Source: Craspedostauros australis (lineage: Eukaryota > Bacillariophyta > Bacillariophyceae > Mastogloiales > Achnanthaceae). Taken from it: a DNA stretch of 64,000 nucleotides. The stretch is taken from NCBI GenBank assembly GCA_026770025.1, contig JAMXDE010000023.1, forward strand, positions 930,001-994,000. Reading direction: 5' to 3'. Below the pieces are notes generated by a model. It did not search any database, was not told the origin of the DNA, and saw nothing but the letters and a program-made list of their open reading frames with translations. The translations under genes and the position numbers were made by a program. This document shows, piece after piece, positions 23,209 to 34,219 of this stretch. Every line of letters begins with the position of its first letter. Within the stretch, counting starts at the first letter, position 1.

Positions 23209-26200
23209 ATGACGTCGACGATGACAACCCAGTTGGACGTCGAGATGCAAGAGTCCGCAAGATCACAGCTGAATGCCCAACTCGGTTCGAATAGCGTTGC
23301 GGCTCCATCTTCCCACCAGGATATCGATGAATCGTCCACAAATTCCGAGGAAGAAGGGTTGGGGGTGCTGTCCGGATCTGGTCAGTTCTCTGTCGAGTCG
23401 TCGGACCAGCACACCAGCACGCGGATGGGCATCAAGCAACGGGCCGCCATTCACGAACGACGGACGCTGGCCAAGAAGGAGACCAGGATCATTTGGATGC
23501 TGCGTCTTTTCGTCGCCGTCGCTCTCATCTTCTTCGCCCTCAGCGCTTCCTTGAGCGTGTACTATGTCGTGTCCGACCAGGAGAACGACGACTTCCGAGA
23601 GCAGTTCAGCTTCCATGCAGCGCGTGTCATTGAAGCATTCAACATCGCCATCCAGGCCAAGTTTGCCGCGGTTGACAGTCTCTCGGTGACCTACACATCC
23701 CATGCTCTGTCCACTGGATCGACGTTCCCCAACGTCACGCTGCCGTACTTTGAGTACAGCGGAGCTGCCACGCGCATTGCTGGCGATGCGATCGTCGTAT
23801 ATTTCGCGCCATTGGTCATGCCCGAACAAACGGATGAATGGCTTTCCTACATTAACACTCAAGAGAACGAGATTCTGAGATCGATTCGGAACGAGCAGGC
23901 CGAGAAAGAGGTTCAGGATGAACTTTACGGACACCAGCAGATCCCGATTGGGTATGCAGAGGACTCGTCGGAGGACCACCTCATCCCGCCAGAGATTTGG
24001 AACCTGTCGGACGAATACAACAAAACCAAGGTACGCCCTCGTTGGTGTCTGTCCGTCTGGCTGGCTGTTACTCAGCTCCGCCATCCATCATATCTTGCGT
24101 CGAAGCTCAAGTTCGATCAGCATCGCAGATGGTCATGTCATGAACTTCTGCAGAGAGTGTGCAATCGTGTGGACGGTGATCGGCCTGTTTTGCACGATTC
24201 GAATGGATGTGTGTCGCTAACCCATTCTCTTGTATTCCTTCTCACGCGCTTTTCTCGGATGGGATGCACAACACTACTGCACACTTGCACCGTCCTCGTA
24301 CAACACGGCCACACCATCACGCTTGCGCTGAGCAGTCGGATGGATACTTTTTCCCAGTATGGCAGGCGACGCCTCTGTTGCCGGAGAACGCGCAGAGCAT
24401 CGGGTTGGATCTGGCCCATTCATCTTTTGCGGAGGACTCTCTTGGCGTCGTGCGCAACTATTCGCATGCGTCGTTTGACATAATGACTAACTTGGAAGAT
24501 GTGGACGGCAACGACATGAGCGCAGCAGAGATGTACAATCTCTACCTCCAATTTGGGCAATACAGGCACAGCGCGGAAAGCTACAAGTCGGACCCGATGA
24601 CATCGCTTTCATTTCCAGTGTTCGACACCTTCGGGCCAGACAGAAAGGTTACGGGTGCGCTCTTCACAACCATGTACTGGCGCTTGTTACTCCGCAACAT
24701 ATTCTCGGACAACGTCAAAGGGTTGCTTTGCGTGCTGAGCAATACGCAAGGACAGTTCGCGTCATATCAGATCGATGGATCCGACGCGACCTTCCTCGGC
24801 CTGGATGATTTCCACAGCGCCGAGTACGAAGAAATGTACGAGGAAATAGATGTCGCGCAGTACATGAGAAACAACGCGAGCGCGGAAACGAGGACGTTCA
24901 CATCCGTCGATCTCAGCACCGCATTCATCAACTACAAGATCCGTGTATATCCAACGGATGGGTTTAAGGATGTGTACGTGACCAACGCTGCCCAAGTCGA
25001 AGCGATATCAATCGGATCGACCTTCATCGTGGCCATGATCATCTTCATCATCTACGATTGCTGCGTGGAACGGCGTCAACGCATCGTCTTGGACCGTGCC
25101 GTAAAGTCCACTGCGTTGGTGTCGACGCTGTTCCCCGAAAATGTCCGCGAGCGGGTCATTAACGATGGTGACAAGCGCAAGGGAAGAGGCAAAGGATTGG
25201 TGGGAGCTGCACCCCAGTCAAATCGGGTGGCCTTCAAGGCTTCCAACGTTTCTGCCAATCAGATGATCGGGGGGCCGCCGATCGCTGAGAAGTTCCCCGA
25301 AACCACCGTCTTCTTCGCCGATCTGGCAGGCTTCACCAAATGGAGCTCCAGCCGAGAACCGGAGCAGGTCTTCCAGCTTCTGGAGACCATGTTCAAGGCC
25401 TTTGATTCGATTGCGTTGAAATGTGGTGTTTTCAAAGTCGAGGTGAGTCCTGTCCATGTGATAAGTGGCTGGCAGCCTTTCTGTATTTGCGACTCTTCAC
25501 TTTTGCTGGACATGACGAACTCGTTCTCACATCTCCAGAGAGAGCATCATTTCTATTTCTCTGGTTCGTGTGCGTTGTGAATGGTGAATTCCTTCTCGTT
25601 TCTCTTCTTCTCTGTGTCTTCTTGCTCTGTTGATTTGCAGACTATCGGAGATTGTTATATGGCCGCCACAGGCCTTCCAGGTAAGTGAACGGAGTCGCGT
25701 CGCCATGGATTGAAGGCCTTGATGTGATCGGGCCGCATTCTTTTCTGCGTGGTGATGGTGCATACTTTTTTCTCAACGAATTCCTCGCATGAATCTCCGT
25801 TACTCCGCTCTACTTGCAATCTCTGCGACCCCATGCTCTTCTATTATATATCCCTGCATTCGCAACACAACGACGCAGAACCACAAAAGGATCACGCTGT
25901 CCGGATGGCGCGGTTTGCTCGGGACTGTTTGCACAAGATCGCGCAGCTTGTTGACAATCTGGCCGAGCAGCTTGGGGACGACACTCGTAATTTGACCTTG
26001 CGAATTGGAATGCATTCTGGCGGTGTCACGGCCGGTGTGTTGCGCGGAGACAAGTCGCGATTCCAGCTGTTCGGCGACACCGTCAATACGGCTTCGCGTA
26101 TGGAGAGCACCGGGATTCCCAGCCGCATTCAGGTATCCCAAACCACTGCGGATTCTTTGATATTGAACGGCAAGGAAAGGTGGTTGGAACCTCGAGACGA

Positions 26201-26372
26201 GAAGGTGTTTGCGAAAGGAAAGGGAGAGATGCAGACGTATTGGATTGATACGGAGAGCCGTTCGTCGTCTGGGAAATCCCGCAGCTTGACGGCATCAAAC
26301 CTTGAGACGAGGCAACAGCCAACAACTGACGAAACATATTCGTCGGTATTGGTACCTGAGCAATCAGGATAG
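23209..26372 (+). CDS. Receptor-type class III nucleotidyl (guanylate-like) cyclase, 4 exons
   Basis: Exons are 23209-24030, 24336-25442, 25641-25680 (40 nt) and 25879-26372, all with GT-AG introns and matching phases; the product is 820 aa. It has a cytosolic N-terminus, TM1 at about residues 94-120, a lumenal or extracellular region of about 375 residues, TM2 at about 495-515, and a C-terminal cyclase domain. Metal-binding Asp residues lie in FFADLAGFT (about 603) and TIGDCYMA (about 647); the NTASRME motif supplies the transition-state Asn and Arg. The KVETIGD Glu fits guanylate cyclases, but the second specificity position, Cys in animal guanylate cyclases, is Gln here (SRFQLFGDTVN), so GTP or ATP preference is open. 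It makes a cyclic nucleotide second messenger, probably at a membrane. The tiny third exon carries the second metal motif. Confidence 0.92.
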
Positions 26373-26970
26373 GGTGCATAGATTGGTACATGTGCATGCA
26401 CAGCTCAAATGAGATCTACACGCTGCGCTCCGGGATCTATTGCCCAAGTTCCGTGAAGCACTACTTAATCGTTTTACATGTGCCGTGAAGCAGAGCCGAA
26501 TGAGAATACGTTTGCAACTAAATCATAAGTTGCAGTTTGACGCATCAGAGGATGTACCATGCGTGCATAAGTATGTGCCATGAATAGGGTCGGAGATCTC
26601 ACCCAACAGAATCATCGGTAAGACTTAGCACCGCCATTCGCTCTCATCTGTGCCACATGGTCACGATCGCCTCATCGGCAAACTGGCATCGTCGAATTGC
26701 GCGCGCTTAGCGGCATCCTCCTCACCAGACTTCCGAGCCTCGGCCTTGGCATCCGTCCAGGTCTTCAGGCTGGTGTTGACCAATCGAAGTACGAGCACTG
26801 TGCTTCCCGTAATGGAGCACGAATGAACCGGTGTTCATCCCACAAGCGCACCAGCAACGTCACAGCCATCGCCATGGCGCCTCATTTCGTTCTCGTAATG
26901 TTATGGCACCACTCACTCAAGCATGCATTACCGCAACTGTCTTCGACGACTCTGCGTGAATGCAACACCG
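26373..26970. other. Intergenic, convergent spacer
   Basis: About 600 bp between the 3' ends of the cyclase (+) and the BT1-type transporter (-). No gene or clear motif is seen. Confidence 0.5.
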
Positions 26971-28986
26971 CTACGACTCGCCCAACGACCCTGGATACAG
27001 GATGGTCAGCACACCGACACGAATGGAATACAGGATGGACCCGAACGTGACGAAGAGAAAGACGAAGCCACCGATCTTGGACGACCGCGAATCATGCTTG
27101 AGATTCATGAGCTCATCTTTCGTGTGCGGCAGACAGCACACGAAGAGAATGCCGGACAATTGCAGGACGGTGGTGAGGATGGTGAGGTTGGTCATGCCGA
27201 CGTAATCGCCTTGCTGGATGGTGGTTTTGGAGACATCCCAGATGTTGAGTAGGTTGGCCGAAATGGCCGAGCTCAAGGTGAGGGCGGAGTTGTTGACGGT
27301 CGTGAACATGGCGTACGAGGCGCCCTCGCTGCCCGTGGGACACAGATGCACCATCATGATGGTGGTGGGCAGGAATTGGATGCCGGCGATGAATTCGGCG
27401 AAGACGTCATCACCCAGGGCGAACCAGAAGGGCGGGATGCCGAAGGTGGTGCCCTCGATGAGGAGGAGCTGCAGGAAGGAGAGAAATCCGTTGAGCATGG
27501 TGCAGGCGATGTAGATGGTGCGCCAGCTCCACTTGATGAAGTAGTACTTGTAGGTGACGACGCCCACGTAGAGGAGAACGAGGCTGACGTTGAGGAGGAT
27601 GTTGAGCTGGAAGGAGGTGAATCCCAACCCCGTGACAAGGAACTCCCTCCACGCGCCGTTGCCGACCTGCAGCACGTTGTAGATGTAGACGAAGGCCAGC
27701 GGTTGCCAGACGGCGCGTGAGCAGACCGTGTTCCATATCTCCGTGCATTGCTGGCGCACGGAGGGGATGGTGTGTTTGTGATGCGGCGGTTCGTTGTCCT
27801 CCGCGGCAAGGGGTGATCTGTCGTGGGCGGTATTGTTGGCGCTGGCCACGACGACCGTGGATTCCTGAAGGAACCAGATGAAGGGCAGCGTGCACAGAGG
27901 CAGCATGGTGAGAAGGAAGACGATGGCAGGCGCACCCATGGTCTTGTAGAGGATGGTGGAGAAGGGAGACGCGATCATGGACCCGAAGAAGCGGTAGGAG
28001 TAGCACGTGGACTGCGTGTTGCCTCTGGCATGGACCGGCTCGAGCTTGGCCTTCTCCGCCACGAGCGAGTCGCCCATGACATCCGCCATCCAGAATCCCG
28101 TCCCGAAGAGCAGGAGAGACGACGCCAGCTTGGGTATGGGCGGCGCCTCTGCAGGTGGGATGGGATGGCCGTCGTCATCGAACTGCTCGAAGGAGAGGTC
28201 TGAGGTCATGGAGAGCCAGAGCATCGCGGCCGAGGCCATGCACCAGCCGATGACCATGTATGATTTGCGGCGCTTCCCGCAGAAGGGGACGGTGTCGCTG
28301 AGGAAGCCGAAGAAGAGCTTGAAGCTGGCAGGCAAAGAGCGCACGGCGGACACCATGGTCTGCTGCGCCTCGGAGGCATGAATATCGCGGGGATACGCGT
28401 TGATGAAGGGACCCGACAGGCCCTGCAGCAGCCCCACCATGAAGTAGCACATGGGAATGGCAATGTTCTCCAATCGCAGCAGCTGGCAGGATCTGGGAAT
28501 GGCGGGTGGGAAGAAGAAGTCGTGCAGGTAGGATTGCTCCTCTCGTGACAACTTGAGGATTTCCTGGTCGACGAAATGATCGAAGCCGAGGTCCGACTCA
28601 TCTGTGTCTTCGCTGTTGACCATGGTCAGCGGTCGCAGCTCGATGTTCTCGCTTGTTCGAGAGTTGGCAGACGACGACTGGCTTTGCGTCTGGGACAGCG
28701 ATCCAGCAGGCGTGATCACTTCTGCGCTCGCACCTCCCGTCTTGTCCAGGCTCAGGCTGTGCATCGTGCCTCTCCTTCTTCTGTTGCTGCTACTGTTGCT
28801 GCTATTGTTGCTGGTACTGTTGCTTGTGCCGGTTCGTCTGTTCCGAATGGTCCTTCCCCTGTGCTCGTAGTTGGATCGTCCACCACTTGCGCTGGCACTG
28901 GCACTGGCACTTGCACCTTGCGCTGTAGCTGTGTTGGCACTCTTTGTTGTAGCACTCCTGTGGATCGGCAGCAGACTGTTTTGCAT
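26971..28986 (-). CDS. BT1/folate-biopterin-type transporter (MFS)
   Basis: A single exon of 671 aa. The first 150 or so residues are low-complexity (Ser/Asn/Arg-rich) and probably cytosolic. About 12 membrane segments follow. The segment KLFFGFLSDTVPFCGKRRKSY matches the conserved BT1 motif (K-x-x-x-G-x-x-SD-x-x-P-x-x-x-x-RR-x-x-Y) found in kinetoplastid biopterin/folate transporters and plant and cyanobacterial homologues. Such proteins move folates, pterins or S-adenosylmethionine-like solutes. No plastid presequence is visible; the long basic N-terminus is unusual. The exact substrate is not deducible, and diatoms often have several BT1-family members. Confidence 0.87.
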   Translation of the reverse strand: MQNSLLPIHRSATTKSANTATAQGASASASASASGGRSNYEHRGRTIRNRRTGTSNSTSNNSSNSSSNRRRRGTMHSLSLDKTGGASAEVITPAGSLSQTQSQSSSANSRTSENIELRPLTMVNSEDTDESDLGFDHFVDQEILKLSREEQSYLHDFFFPPAIPRSCQLLRLENIAIPMCYFMVGLLQGLSGPFINAYPRDIHASEAQQTMVSAVRSLPASFKLFFGFLSDTVPFCGKRRKSYMVIGWCMASAAMLWLSMTSDLSFEQFDDDGHPIPPAEAPPIPKLASSLLLFGTGFWMADVMGDSLVAEKAKLEPVHARGNTQSTCYSYRFFGSMIASPFSTILYKTMGAPAIVFLLTMLPLCTLPFIWFLQESTVVVASANNTAHDRSPLAAEDNEPPHHKHTIPSVRQQCTEIWNTVCSRAVWQPLAFVYIYNVLQVGNGAWREFLVTGLGFTSFQLNILLNVSLVLLYVGVVTYKYYFIKWSWRTIYIACTMLNGFLSFLQLLLIEGTTFGIPPFWFALGDDVFAEFIAGIQFLPTTIMMVHLCPTGSEGASYAMFTTVNNSALTLSSAISANLLNIWDVSKTTIQQGDYVGMTNLTILTTVLQLSGILFVCCLPHTKDELMNLKHDSRSSKIGGFVFLFVTFGSILYSIRVGVLTILYPGSLGES

Positions 28987-29491
28987 TCGTTATGTTCTTC
29001 CTCTTGTGACGTCTACTCTCCTCGTACAGTGTTGAGGGTTGCCTCTCTCACTCTCTTTGTCTGTGTGTCTGGGATTCCATCAATGATGAAAAGAGTGACC
29101 AACAACCAGCAAGAAAACAACCACCAAGAAAGCAAGAAGACGCAAAAAAGTGCCGTGCCGTTGGCAAGAACAAGAAACGAACGGAAGCAACGGCTCTCAG
29201 GCGTCATTGTCGGTTCTTTTTGGACGAATTTTCCACGATCTCCACGATGGCGCGCCTCGCTGAGTATTCGAGTGGGTCAATGGGCGAACAACTTGCTTCA
29301 TGATTTGACCAGTCCGATTGCTTGTCACGTAACATCAAAATCTTCCGAGAAATGATTCCAACGAGGATCTCCACGAGAGAGATCGCAATCTGCATCCAAC
29401 AAGGGGGAGGGCATCACACGAGGACTCCAATGTGATCACAAGTATTATAATCACAATAATAATCATAAGCATTGATCATAATCCAACGACC
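28987..29491. promoter_or_regulatory. Divergent promoter region
   Basis: 505 bp separate the start of the transporter (-) from the methyltransferase (+). The stretch 29060-29180 is A/C/G-rich and 29445-29490 is AT-rich. It must hold both promoters by position; no specific element is recognised. Confidence 0.45.
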
Positions 29492-30202
29492 ATGGCATCG
29501 TCTCCTGACCAATCCGAATCGCCACAACAGCAACAAAAAGACGACAACGATGACAGCGAGAAACCCTTCGTCACGATCCACAAGACGCCCATCTACTTCG
29601 ATGAAGATTGGAACGTCGGCATCGGTGGCGGATTGTGGACGACGGGAGCCGCGTGGATGCAGTACATTCAATCCCATCATGCGCTGCTGCGACGCAATCT
29701 GCGACGATCCACGCCACTGCGCGTTTTGGAATTGGGCAGCGGCAACGGATTGCTGGCCGTCTGCTTGGTCGCGATCGATGCATCCCTGTTTGAGACGATC
29801 GTCATTACAGATTTCGCCGATCATCTGCCGTTGATTCAGCACACGGTGGATCGCAACGCGCAGCATCTGCCAGCACACAAGTTCGTCGTGCAGGTGCATG
29901 AATGGGGCAAGTTCGATGGTGATGCGCCGCAAGGGACGTACGATGTTATCATTGGATCCGATGTGGCGTACCGCGACGAGTTGCACGATCCCTTGATTGC
30001 GTCGTTGGTGCAGTTTGCCAATGCCGATACCATCATACTGTTGGGGGCCACGATGCACGATACGCGACCCATCTTCTTCCGCAAGCTGCATCAGAATGGA
30101 TTTCAATACGAGCGCATCGCGGATCATCATTTGCCGATTCCATTTCGCGGTATGTCATTTGGGCTGTTTGTCATTCAGAAGAGGGAGCAGAAGTCGGCAT
30201 AG
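29492..30202 (+). CDS. METTL21-like protein methyltransferase (Methyltransf_16)
   Basis: 236 aa from the ATG at 29492 (context ACCATGG); the longer frame begins with GTG. Motif I is VLELGSGNGLLAV, followed by an acidic position in VITDFADH and by DVIIGSDVAYRDEL, the (D/S)-D-V-x-Y motif typical of the METTL21/METTL22 protein lysine methyltransferase group. The Trp/Gly-rich N-terminal part (VGIGGGLWTTGAAWMQYI) also fits this family, which has a W-x-x-G-x-x-L element before motif I. It would transfer a methyl group from S-adenosylmethionine to lysine on a chaperone, elongation factor or similar substrate. No targeting signal is seen, so cytosolic or nuclear. The substrate cannot be assigned. Confidence 0.85.
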   Translation: MASSPDQSESPQQQQKDDNDDSEKPFVTIHKTPIYFDEDWNVGIGGGLWTTGAAWMQYIQSHHALLRRNLRRSTPLRVLELGSGNGLLAVCLVAIDASLFETIVITDFADHLPLIQHTVDRNAQHLPAHKFVVQVHEWGKFDGDAPQGTYDVIIGSDVAYRDELHDPLIASLVQFANADTIILLGATMHDTRPIFFRKLHQNGFQYERIADHHLPIPFRGMSFGLFVIQKREQKSA

Positions 30203-30402
30203 CTCGTAGAGGCGGTGGCAACATGATGCGACCCATCAAATGCTGGCCGTACGAGCTTGATGTCGTAAATGCAGCATAATGGAGTTGAACCAAGCGTGTG
30301 GCGCATGCACATACTCTGCGACTACACACAAAACAAGAACGTAAAATACGACATTTCAGGTCAGAAACTCATTGAGCTACGTCACCCACCGCATGTCACC
30401 TA

Positions 30403-33270
30403 TTACACCGCAGCTTGCCCTTCCCCGTCCGACAGCCATTTCTGCGCCGTCTGGTGAGCACTTCTGTAGGAAGGATTCTTGAGCAACGGCGGCGTCAATC
30501 CATCTTGGAAGCACGGCAACGTCACGATGGAGATGCCCAACGCGCGCAGCTTTTCATTGCTCTGCGGCTGCATCGCATCCAACGACGTCACGGCCTGCAG
30601 GAAGGACGACATCAATCGTTGATCCGCAAACACCAACTGCGGATCGGAAATGAGATGCATGCCCATCGAATGGGGCGACGTGCCTTTCAAGATCGCCTTG
30701 TACATGCTCCCCACCAACTTGTACAATCCTTGGCGCGTGTGGTCGTCATCCACGCCCGACGACGCGCTGCGCAAGATCGCGATCACCAGCGCTGACAGCG
30801 AATCGACCGTCGGTCGCCATCGTGTCTGCTCCTGCTGCTGTATGGCCATCTGCCACGTCGAGATGGCGACATCACTGCGGCGAGATTTGCCTGCTGCACG
30901 AATAACCTCGCGGTACGACACATCGTTCGGCTCCATCGTCACGCATTGCTGGATTTCTTGCAGCACCTCTTGGGCACGTCCGACGTCACCGGCGTTGGCG
31001 CAGGATCGCAGAAGAGCGTTGTAGCATGCCAGGTCGGGCTGGGCGCCGACGGTCTTCATTTCTTGGAAGACCAGGAAGGCCTGCATGACTTCGTCGTCGT
31101 ATCGTCGGCGTTTGTCCTTGTGTTGTTGCTGGGACAGGCTCACGATGAGCTCAGTGTACACCTCGATGGCCTTGGTCGCGTCGCCGGATTCTGCGCCCGT
31201 CTCATCCATCTTTGTGGCACCACTGCTATTGCTGCCGTTGTTGTTGCCGTTGCCGTTGCTGCTGATGTTCACGGGAAGTGGTGGTAACACAATGGATGGG
31301 TTCGGATCACTGACAATGGTCGGCTGCTGCGCAGTGTTGGTGCTTTCGGACTTGACCAATCGACTCGCGCTTGTCATCAACGACGTGTACATGACCTCGC
31401 TCGGTGCGATGCGGTACTTCTTCATGTATCGCAGCACGTCGATGGTTTCCGAGAGACGGCCGTCCTTCAGCAAGCAATCTGTCAAGCACCCGCATGTTAT
31501 GGTGTTGGGATACACGCCGTAGTTGGGCATGGAGTAGAACAGCTTGATGGCCGTGTCCAACCGACCAGCCTTGCCACACGCGTTGATGGCCGCCGTCCAC
31601 GCGCCCACCTCGTTGGGTAGGATCGTGCCCTTTGGGTCCTGCGCCTTCTGATCCATCATCATGCGCAGTCCTTTCAATGCGAGATCGCTACGACTGCACC
31701 GGCCGCACACGTCGATCAAAGCCGAATACGTCATGCCGTTCGGGCGGATGTTGCGCCGTTGCATCTCCTCCAGCAACGTGAATGCGACAGTGGGATCGTT
31801 GACGCCGCTGATGGCGTTGGCGCGACGTGCGACGGTGGCAATGAGGGTGGTGTAGGAGCGCGTGTCAGGCCACAGACGGCGGTTGCGATTTTGGAGCAGC
31901 GTCGTGTGCACGTCCATCGCTGCGTCGAGGTTTCCGGCCTTCTGGCATGCATCCAGCAGGGTGTTGTACGTGACGAGGTTGGTTTCCATCTTGGGAACGT
32001 CCACGCCGTCACCGGATTCCATTTGATCCATTAGATCCATCGCAGAATCCAGATCGCCCAGTTTGGCGTAACAGTTCATGAGGATGTTGGCTGCCTTGAC
32101 GTCGGGCACGATTGTGTCAGTCTCTGCTGCTGCTGTTGCTGCTGCTGATATTGATACTGATGCCTTTGGTTGAGCGCGCGCTGTGGCCGCTGCTGCCAAT
32201 GATGACGTTGATGCCGCGTCCATGGAAGATGGTGGCTGTGATGATGAGAAGAATTCCTTCTGCGTGCGCATCAGGTTCCACAACCGCAACGCAACTCTTG
32301 GTTTGCCATGCTGCACGGCACGCGACATGAGGGTGGAAAAGGTGACGAGCGTCGGCGATGGCACCGTGAAGGGCACATAGCCGCCCTTGTACGCGCGTTG
32401 CACCATCATGCCAGCCTTTCTCATCCTGACAAACATGCGCAGGGAACGCAGCAGATCGCCACCGTCACCAAAGGTCGCCATGGCAGCATTGCATTTGCGA
32501 ATGGGAGGAAAGGACAGCGGCTTGGTTTGATGTGCCGTAATCTGTGTGGGCGCCAGATGGTGCGGTTCCGTCTGCAATCGATGCATTGCACGTCGCAGGA
32601 GTTCTTCGGTCTGCGTCGCGTCGTACCATCGGTCGCTCGATCGCACCTCTTCTCCTCGCAGACGCTTCCGTCGCTTCACAAACGGCTTTTGCTTGTACTG
32701 TCGAGGTTGTCGATTGCCTCTCGTATCCGTAGTATTCGGTCTTCCTTGCCTTCTGCCGTCGTTTTCCTTGTAGTTTCCATGCTTGCGATTGCCATTGCCT
32801 CTGCTGTTGCCTCTGTTGTTGCCCCTGTTATTGCTAACATTGTTGGACTGACCATTGTCATATGAGTTCCATCTGTTGCTGCTACTGCTGTCGCGGCCAG
32901 CTCTCGGTTCCACTTCATGCTGTGCAGTCATTTTGAGTGGCGATGTCATGCGGCGGCCTGACTTGGATCTGAATCGATCCAACGCTGTGTCAATGCCGCC
33001 CTTCCTGTTTTCGTCAATCCCATCTTGTAGTTGGAATGCCACTGTCCTTGATTGGGAATGGTGACGTGCAATGCGCTGCTGACTGTGCAGATTGGACGAT
33101 GATACGGGTATTGAGGAATGCCTTGCAGCTGCCATTGTCGCTCTGAAAGAGAATGCGTCGGCCATCCAGCATAGCTGCGGCAGTATCACCATGCTGCAGA
33201 CACACAGCACAACTCTCTGCATCGTGATCATCGGAAGCCGCCTCGTTGCGCGCCTCGGTGAGGAAGTCAT
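30403..33270 (-). CDS. Pentatricopeptide-repeat (PPR) protein with plastid-type presequence
   Basis: A single exon of 955 aa from the ATG at 33270; ATGs at 33231 and 33222 would give a shorter n-region. The hydrophobic segment VVLCVCSMVILPQLCWMADA|FSF is a signal peptide with Phe after the predicted cleavage site, the diatom plastid signature. An Asn/Arg/Gly-rich low-complexity stretch (residues about 130-200) precedes the PPR tract. Clear PPR motifs include VTYNTLLDACQKAGNLDAAM, MTYSALIDVCGRCSRSDLAL and GAWTAAINACGKAGRLDTAI, with poly-Ala/Ser and Asn/Gly insertions between repeats. PPR proteins bind organellar RNA to process, edit or stabilise it, so a role in plastid transcript metabolism is inferred. 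The gene converges with the methyltransferase, 200 bp away. Confidence 0.9.
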   Translation of the reverse strand: MTSSPRRATRRLPMITMQRVVLCVCSMVILPQLCWMADAFSFRATMAAARHSSIPVSSSNLHSQQRIARHHSQSRTVAFQLQDGIDENRKGGIDTALDRFRSKSGRRMTSPLKMTAQHEVEPRAGRDSSSSNRWNSYDNGQSNNVSNNRGNNRGNSRGNGNRKHGNYKENDGRRQGRPNTTDTRGNRQPRQYKQKPFVKRRKRLRGEEVRSSDRWYDATQTEELLRRAMHRLQTEPHHLAPTQITAHQTKPLSFPPIRKCNAAMATFGDGGDLLRSLRMFVRMRKAGMMVQRAYKGGYVPFTVPSPTLVTFSTLMSRAVQHGKPRVALRLWNLMRTQKEFFSSSQPPSSMDAASTSSLAAAATARAQPKASVSISAAATAAAETDTIVPDVKAANILMNCYAKLGDLDSAMDLMDQMESGDGVDVPKMETNLVTYNTLLDACQKAGNLDAAMDVHTTLLQNRNRRLWPDTRSYTTLIATVARRANAISGVNDPTVAFTLLEEMQRRNIRPNGMTYSALIDVCGRCSRSDLALKGLRMMMDQKAQDPKGTILPNEVGAWTAAINACGKAGRLDTAIKLFYSMPNYGVYPNTITCGCLTDCLLKDGRLSETIDVLRYMKKYRIAPSEVMYTSLMTSASRLVKSESTNTAQQPTIVSDPNPSIVLPPLPVNISSNGNGNNNGSNSSGATKMDETGAESGDATKAIEVYTELIVSLSQQQHKDKRRRYDDEVMQAFLVFQEMKTVGAQPDLACYNALLRSCANAGDVGRAQEVLQEIQQCVTMEPNDVSYREVIRAAGKSRRSDVAISTWQMAIQQQEQTRWRPTVDSLSALVIAILRSASSGVDDDHTRQGLYKLVGSMYKAILKGTSPHSMGMHLISDPQLVFADQRLMSSFLQAVTSLDAMQPQSNEKLRALGISIVTLPCFQDGLTPPLLKNPSYRSAHQTAQKWLSDGEGQAAV

Positions 33271-34219
33271 GATGCCGTCCTGATGTGCTGTGTTTGACTA
33301 CACTGTGCTTTACTGGTGTTCTGCTCTGTCGGACTCCATCCAATTCCAAATCCTACTACTGTGAACGAGACGGCGAGGGTGCGGATGATGCGATCCAAAG
33401 GAGGCGAAGCTGATGGAAATCCTCTCTGATGAGACGATGATGCCTGTCGAAGTCTCCGCTGTGAGAATGGTGCTCTGCAAGCCAGAGCTGGACCTCCAAG
33501 GTGGGGAACAATCGCAATTGACAGGTGGCAGTTGTGTACGAGCTACGAGTATTCGTCTGGTACAACGGCACCGCAAGTACACTGTCGCTGTTGCCTCTCT
33601 CTTGAGTTGCAGACTATCTTGATTTGTGCTCCCTCCTCAGCGTGAATACCATCAACTAATGCAGGTACGATCCATGGACTATCTGGAATAATATAATATG
33701 ATAGTGTACAACGACAGCGACGACACCAATGTTGACGCCAACACATCAATGCCATGTGCCATGTGCTGTGTGTCATGTGTCGTCCGCCATCAACCACAAC
33801 AAGCACAGAGATTCGAGAACAGATGGCGAAAACACACACACATCAAAAAGAAACGAGAAGAGAGAGATGCAAACGGTTTTTCCAAGTTTTTGTGGTGAAT
33901 CTTGAAAGATGTCGTTCCTGGCCATCGTCTGGCCTTCGACAGAGTCAGGGATGTCCACAAGATGCACGACTGAAAATTGTGACGACAACCAACACAACCA
34001 ACACCAACAAATCATCCACAAATGACAACAACCAACGACTAAAAAAGAGAACACCTCGCTCGTACTCACGGGCCTGCAGATCGTCACGCGGTGACGTCAA
34101 GTGGAGATCTTTGACGACATCCGTGTGGATCGTCCAGAGAGGCCTTTCCTTGCCGATAGGTACTCGCGCGGGCACCATGCCCGTAGTCGTAGTTGTACTC
34201 CACAACGGAGACTTTCAGG
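33271..34219. promoter_or_regulatory. Divergent promoter region of the PPR and SET genes
   Basis: 949 bp between starts of genes on opposite strands. A short AT-rich motif (AATATAATATGATA) occurs at about 33689. A/C-rich DNA at 33980-34060 may be the leader of the SET gene. No coding region is supported. Confidence 0.45.
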
